NCBI GenBank assembly: GCA_963719275.1
Contig: CAVRBT010000010.1
Location: 124,001-188,000, forward strand
DNA length: 64,000 bases
Direction of reading: 5' to 3'
Source: AC-32 sp963719275
GTDB lineage: Bacteria > Actinomycetota > Thermoleophilia > Gaiellales > Gaiellaceae
Position 1 is the stretch's first letter. The number at the start of each line of letters is the position of its first letter. The notes under the pieces were generated by a model. The model saw only the letters and a list, made by a program, of their open reading frames with translations, had not been told where the DNA came from and ran no database searches. Positions 60,143-64,000 of the stretch are shown one piece after another. The translations under genes and the position numbers were made by a program.

Positions 60143-60293
60143 TCGTAGCGGCCGCTATGACCACGGGAGCGTCGGGCTCCCCATGATCGACTGCACATGC
60201 CTCCGACGCCAGCGAGGCGCGGCCCAGACACACAGCGGCCAGGTACGATCCCCCGGGTCGTCGGCGACCTTCGTTCCTAACCAGGGCATCAAC

Positions 60294-60816
60294 CTACGCC
60301 GCCAAATTCGATGGCTCGCGACCTGATCCCTCATCGGTAGCGCAATCGTCAAGAACATCCTCCAAACCGACGGACATGAAGAGACGGCCAATCTCGGGCG
60401 CGCCTGGATCGCTCATCTCGGGCGTTACACTCTTCACCCGGAGTTGCGAGATGAGCGTTTCAGCGAGCCAGAGATCACTGTGATCGCGGAAGAGTCTCCC
60501 GATTCGTTCCGCTCGACTTGCAGGATCGGTCATCGCTGGGAGCGCATCGATTTCGCTTGTCACCTGCACCGCCCGCGGACACAGCGGGACGTACTCGATG
60601 CGGGGCGCGGATCGAGTTCAGATCGCCGGATCAGGGCGCCGACGAAGTCGTCGAGGAATCCTCGAGGTGCGCGCACAAGAGACGATCGCGGCTGCGGTTG
60701 ACGGCACCTCGCTGCGCAGCAGCGGCCAAGTGCTGGTCTGGGGGCCTCAGGCCAACGAGTTCCTTGACCTCGGGGAGCCCGACCGTCGAAAGGCTCAGGA
60801 GCGCGGCGGACGGCAT
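60294..60816 (-). pseudogene. Probable HEPN-like nuclease (DUF262 partner), frameshifted
   Basis: Starting at ATG 60816, pieces in different frames read MPSAALLSLSTVGLPEVKEL, EVPSTAAAIVSCA, GFLDDFVGALIRRSELDPRP and then, from 60569, the longest piece to a stop at 60294 (RAERIGRLFRDHSDLWLAET). The helix with RLFRDH matches the R-x4-H motif of HEPN RNases. Small HEPN-like (MAE_28990 type) genes are known beside DUF262 genes. Start is 6 nt below the DUF262 stop. The family call is inference. Confidence 0.42.
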
Positions 60817-60822
60817 GGCGAC

Positions 60823-61958
60823 CTACGCGCTGGGGACGACCGCGTACCTCATCTGGACCCTAGACCTCGATGGATCGGCTGAACGATCGAGCCACCCGAA
60901 CACATGGCCGGTCGGCGGAGGCTCGACCATGAGCGACTCGAACGACGATTCGCCGAGGAGATCTCTGAAGGCACCGCGCAGTTCATCGCATAGGACGCGG
61001 ATCGAATCTTCGATCGGCCAAGTGGAAGGAGATCATCGTGGCGTCGAACAAGGCCTTGTTGATCTGCCGTCCTGCGGAGTCGCCGAGCGTGAACTGGCGA
61101 TCCGCATCTGTGCCGAAGACTTCCTCGTGGTCTCCGATGTTTGGCGAAATGACTCGACGAGCGCTTCAACGCAGTCGGCATTCACTCGGTCTCACCAGGA
61201 AGTCGCTGAGGAACTGGGGCGTGGCGTCTTGTATGCCGCCCAAGCAGGCACCAAGATCTATGAATCGGAGAACTATCTTCGACGCCTCCCAGCCGAGTCG
61301 CCAGCTGGCCGCTGAGGAGGCGCTGGAAGGGCTCAAACCGCGCGCCACCTGGAGGGCATCGTTGCGCGGCACGCGGGCGATCGAGTCCGTAGCTCTTCCG
61401 CCGTGAGTCTTACGGCACCCGTGTTTAGACGCTCGAAGACGTCAAACTTGATGTCCGGGTGCGAGTCCTCAGTGATGACGATGCAGCGGATGGTCCGGGC
61501 AGCAAACGACGTTGATCGCGGTTTGAGATCTGAGCGAACGTCTTTCCGTTGAGCTCGGTCAGACGGGAAGACCTCGAAGCTCGAGGCGGTTCGCGTCGTC
61601 TGTCCCGTGGCAAACCGCCAGATCGACTTCAGCCGCTGCTGGCCGTCAACAACCTCGAGTGATCCGTCCTCGTCTCAGCGAAGTAGCGCCAGGAATCGGC
61701 ACATTGAGGAGGAGGGACTCGATCAGGCGGCTGGCTTTCGCGTCAGCCCAGACGTAGCTGCGCTGATACTCGAGCTCGAGAGCAAGCGCCGGGAGTCGAT
61801 GTCATCGATAAGGCGGAGACGGAAAAGTCATAGGGCTGGGTGACCAAACGGCGTTCGTCCGCTGCAAGGTCAAGGGGCTCCGAACTCTCCTCATCTTGTT
61901 CTTGGAGCTCGACCTCCTCGAGATCGGGCTCACTCGAAACCTGTTCCAGGTCGCTCAC
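60823..61958 (-). pseudogene. DUF262 domain protein (GmrSD/ParB-like nuclease fold), frameshifted
   Basis: From ATG 61958 (MSDLEQVSSEPDLEEVELQE) the frame gives ERRLVTQPYDFSVSAL, then other frames give ELEYQRSYVWADAKASRLIE, SLLLNVPIP, EVVDGQQRLKSIWRFATGQ and DIKFDVFERLNTGAVRLTAE. DGQQRL is the signature loop of DUF262, found in the GmrS half of type IV restriction enzymes. At least five shifts are needed. About 378 codons, the usual length. A HEPN-like gene follows. Confidence 0.65.
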
Positions 61959-62057
61959 GTAGGCCTCCGCGGGCGGGCGATAAGTGAGGGAACTTTAGAC
62001 GGGTGGGGCCGACCCACCACGGAACCCCAGCTGGACGAGCTCGCATGCAGTAACTAC

Positions 62058-62314
62058 TCACCCCGATAGCAGCCGAGACACAAATGCATGCGTGTTAGTC
62101 CTTCGGGGGTCGCCGTCGCTTGCTGACGGCGGCGAGCCCCGGAGGTGACTCTGCAGATGCATGCTCGGCTTGGGCCGTGGCCTTCCGCTGGTGAGTGTCC
62201 CTCCGGGGCTCACCTGGTTGAGCGGCGTCGCTTGATAGGAGCTTGGGGTTTCCCCCACGCGTGCTTGCGCACCGCTCGGCCGCATCGTACGCCCCGCGGA
62301 GAAGGAGGTTCGCT
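62058..62314 (+). ncRNA. Candidate IS110 bridge RNA region
   Basis: A long hairpin spans 62100-62145 (arms CCTTCGGGG and CCCCGGAGG with inner TCGCCGTC pairing). A second is at 62190-62214 (GGTGAG/CTCACC). GGTGAG (62190-62195) is the reverse complement of CTCACC at both element ends. ATAGGAGCT (62235-62243) equals the last nine bases of the right end (63367-63375), including the CT core. IS110 elements express a guide RNA from this position. Confidence 0.5.
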
Positions 62315-63355
62315 GTGGTCACGATCGGGATCGACGCGCACAAGAGCTCGCTCGCCGTCTCGCTGGTCGACGAGCTCGGGCGTGAGCTGGCGGCACGCGA
62401 GTTTGCCAACGAGCCGCGCGCGCACCGCGCGCTGCATGCCTGGGCGCTGAAGCTGGCTCCCGGCGAGCGGCGCTTCGGGATCGAGGGCACCGGCTGGGTC
62501 GGGCGCGGGATCGCCTGCTTGCTGCTCGAGTGCGGCGAGAGAGTGGTCGACGTGCGTGGAGCGCTCAGCGAGCGTCAGCGCCGGCGGCTGCGCGGCGCCG
62601 GCAAGAGCGATCCGCGCGACGCGCTCGCGATCGCCCGCGTTACCGCCCGCGAAGAGCTGCCGCCGGTGCGGCCCGACTCGCCCGCGCGCGACCTGAAGCT
62701 GCTCTGCGACTACCGGCTGCAGCTGATCGGCGAGCGCACCCGCACCGCGAACCGCTTGCACGCCGACCTCGTCTCGCTGCGGCCCGGCTACGAGCGGAGC
62801 CTGCCCCGGCTCGACTCGCCGCCACGGCTCGAGCGGGCGGAGCGGCTGCTCGCCGGCGAGAGCGGCGTGCAGGCGCTGCTGGCGGGCCGGCGGATCGAGG
62901 CGCTCGCCCGGCTCGACGCCGAGATCAAGCAGCTCGAGCGGGAGATTGCCCGGGCCGTGCGGGCGCTCGCGAGCGGCCTGCCCCAGCTGGTTGGGATCAG
63001 CTACCTGAGTGCCGGGCGGATCATCGGCGAGGTCGGCGACATCGGCCGCATCGCCAGCAAGGCCCGCTTCGCGCGCATGAACGGCACCGCCCCGATTCCG
63101 GCCTCCTCGGGCCAGACACAGCGGCACCGCCTCAACCGGGGCGGCAACCGGCGCCTGAATCACACGCTGCACATGATGGCGCTGACTCAGGCCCGCATGG
63201 ACCCGCGCGCCCGTGCCTACGTCGAGCGCCGCCGGGGTGAGGGCCGCACCAAGCGCGACGCCGTCCGCGCGCTCAAACGCCACCTCTCCGACGTCGTCTA
63301 CCAGCAGCTCCGCGCCGATGCCGCGCTCAACGGAGGCAGATCCACGACGAGCTGA
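62315..63355 (+). CDS. IS110 family transposase (DEDD recombinase)
   Basis: 346 residues; GTG 62315 follows AAGGAGG at 6 nt. RuvC-like catalytic Asp in VTIGIDAHKSSLAVSLVDEL; further acidic residues in GKSDPRDALAIARVTAREE; C-terminal transposase-20 domain with the serine region GTAPIPASSGQTQRHRLNRG. Intact reading frame, so the element could be active. Confidence 0.92.
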   Translation: MVTIGIDAHKSSLAVSLVDELGRELAAREFANEPRAHRALHAWALKLAPGERRFGIEGTGWVGRGIACLLLECGERVVDVRGALSERQRRRLRGAGKSDPRDALAIARVTAREELPPVRPDSPARDLKLLCDYRLQLIGERTRTANRLHADLVSLRPGYERSLPRLDSPPRLERAERLLAGESGVQALLAGRRIEALARLDAEIKQLEREIARAVRALASGLPQLVGISYLSAGRIIGEVGDIGRIASKARFARMNGTAPIPASSGQTQRHRLNRGGNRRLNHTLHMMALTQARMDPRARAYVERRRGEGRTKRDAVRALKRHLSDVVYQQLRADAALNGGRSTTS

Positions 63356-63418
63356 GACGGCTTGACATAGGAGCTCACCGTAGGTGCTATCCGACGCAGG
63401 GATTACTGTACGCCCGCG

Positions 63419-63928
63419 ATGTCCGCGAGACGGAAGCGGCGCGAACGGCAACGGCGGCGCCACGAGGGCAAGCGGCAGGTTAGCTGGGCTCCACCCGGCG
63501 AGCTGCGCGAGGGCGACTGCGTCAACCCCCTCGCGTACAGCCGCAAGCAGGCTGCCGAGGCGCTCGGCGTCAGCATCTCGACGATCGATCGCCGCCTCGT
63601 CGCCTCGGTGAGCACGGTTAAGACGCCGTGGGGCCAGCGGCTCATTCCCGTCGCAGAGCTCGAGCGATTCGTGCGAGAGCACCTCGAGCCGGCGCGCGAT
63701 CGTCCGGAGCGACGTCCTGCGGGTCGGCCGCGAACGCTTCCTCAGGGCGTCGTGGAACGAATCCGCCTGGAATACGCGCGGGGCCGAGGCCTCGGCGAAA
63801 TCGCTCGCGCGCTCACCGACGATGGCGTCCCGACGGCGCACGATGGCCGTCGGTGGTGGCCATCGACTGTCCGCGCCGTTCTGCTTCGTGCGGCAAACGA
63901 ACCGCCAGCCGCGCCCGGTCACGGGTAG
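63419..63928 (+). CDS. Excisionase/recombinase-helix type DNA-binding protein
   Basis: 169 residues. A basic N terminus, an excisionase-like helix-turn-helix (YSRKQAAEALGVSISTIDRR, then LIPVAELERFVREH), and a C-terminal helix set of the kind in serine recombinases (IRLEYARGRGLGEIARALTD, STVRAVLLRAAN). No catalytic serine-recombinase domain is present. Likely an island regulator or recombination directionality factor. Confidence 0.65.
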   Translation: MSARRKRRERQRRRHEGKRQVSWAPPGELREGDCVNPLAYSRKQAAEALGVSISTIDRRLVASVSTVKTPWGQRLIPVAELERFVREHLEPARDRPERRPAGRPRTLPQGVVERIRLEYARGRGLGEIARALTDDGVPTAHDGRRWWPSTVRAVLLRAANEPPAAPGHG

Positions 63929-64000
63929 ACGAAGCCGAGCTCGACGATGTACCAGCGGCCGCGCCACTGGGCGAGCACGACGTTCACGCCCCAGCCGACC
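63919..64000 (-). CDS. C-terminal fragment of unknown protein
   Basis: The minus strand enters at the right edge in frame with GWGVNVVLAQWRGRWYIVEL and stops at 63919-63921. The stop overlaps the convergent helix-turn-helix gene by ten bases. Too short to assign. Confidence 0.5.
   Translation of the reverse strand, partial: VGWGVNVVLAQWRGRWYIVELGFVYP

Larger units (their letters stand above)
62057..63375 (+). mobile_element. IS110 family insertion sequence
   Basis: Transposase 62315-63355 with about 257 nt of noncoding sequence before it and 20 nt after. CTCACC occurs at both proposed ends (62057-62062 and 63374-63379); a CT core at each end gives an element of 1319 bp, a normal size. There are no terminal inverted repeats, as expected for the family. 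Boundaries are inferred. Confidence 0.55.
51024..64000. mobile_element. Genomic island downstream of tRNA-Arg(CCT), right end not in window
   Basis: Integrase, AbiE-type toxin-antitoxin pair, type I restriction genes, DUF262/HEPN pair, an IS110 element and a helix-turn-helix protein follow the tRNA. Local AT-rich patches (52.4-52.55 kb, 61.0-62.0 kb) contrast with the surrounding DNA. I did not find a second copy of the tRNA 3-prime end before 64000, so the far boundary lies outside. Confidence 0.7.

Noticed and set aside
62244..62250. GGGGT as the right-donor guide of the bridge RNA
   Set aside because: It can pair with ACCCC near the left end but lies directly beside the left guide and in a GGGG/CCCC hairpin, which does not fit known loop geometry.
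63090..63125. GATTCCGGCC in the transposase gene as an att copy of the tRNA 3-prime end
   Set aside because: Only ten bases match, the context is coding sequence, and the rest of the T arm is absent.
1..64000. CRISPR array
   Set aside because: No regularly spaced direct repeats with unique spacers were seen; the only periodic repeats are the 11-bp operator arrays.

Overview
This is a high-GC (roughly 70 percent by eye), gene-dense window. The bcc-type cytochrome b/Rieske/dihaem cytochrome c fused in one operon with an aa3-type oxidase, the start-codon use (many GTG) and the gene families point to Actinomycetota, most likely a deep branch such as Thermoleophilia (Gaiellales/Solirubrobacterales). 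That placement is inference from gene content. Many otherwise intact genes carry single-base frameshifts, so a long-read or metagenomic assembly with residual indels is likely.

Layout. 1-12 kb: a partial glutamate-cysteine-ligase-like gene, a proline-rich envelope protein, an FAD disulfide oxidoreductase, an HtrA protease, small secreted proteins, a PAS-LuxR regulator, a 25-residue membrane peptide, a DUF1385 protein, and a DUF1800-DUF1501-cupredoxin operon. 12-19 kb: nitrilase, ThDP enzyme, enolase-superfamily enzyme and a YdiJ-like FAD/Fe-S dehydrogenase, apparently an organic-acid catabolic run. 19-22.7 kb: a messy stretch with a frameshifted Ada/AlkA-type glycosylase, a NIPSNAP gene, relics of methanethiol oxidase and of a BTAD regulator, and a copied 5-prime end of the upstream nitrilase. 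22.7-27.6 kb: an NAD-dependent formate dehydrogenase whose catalytic subunit has an in-frame UGA at the selenocysteine position followed by a plausible bacterial SECIS hairpin, coupled to a biotin ligase. 29-35.3 kb (minus strand): an eight-gene bcc-aa3 respiratory operon. 35.3-37.9 kb: a TPP riboswitch with HMP transporter, PfkB-type kinase and a small protein. 38-43.7 kb: PhzF, SixA, an ABC exporter, an aminotransferase and a frameshifted EamA transporter.

43.7-48.7 kb is a coherent envelope-stress-like module: an OmpR-type response regulator and histidine kinase, a haem-binding membrane protein, two further envelope proteins and a divergent HtrA protease. Three separate four-fold 11-bp direct-repeat arrays sit before the membrane-protein genes, before htrA, and before a short unannotated stretch ending in an orphan terminator. 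Each array is followed at the same distance by a T-N4-T hexamer, suggesting one regulon with a small RNA.

50.9-64 kb is a genomic island downstream of tRNA-Arg(CCT): a tyrosine integrase, an AbiE-type (type IV) toxin-antitoxin pair with duplicated operators, a type I restriction system (hsdR-hsdS-hsdM) with many frameshifts, an opposing DUF262 plus HEPN-like pair (both frameshifted), an IS110 element with a structured leader that looks like a bridge RNA, and a helix-turn-helix protein. The right island end is not in the window.
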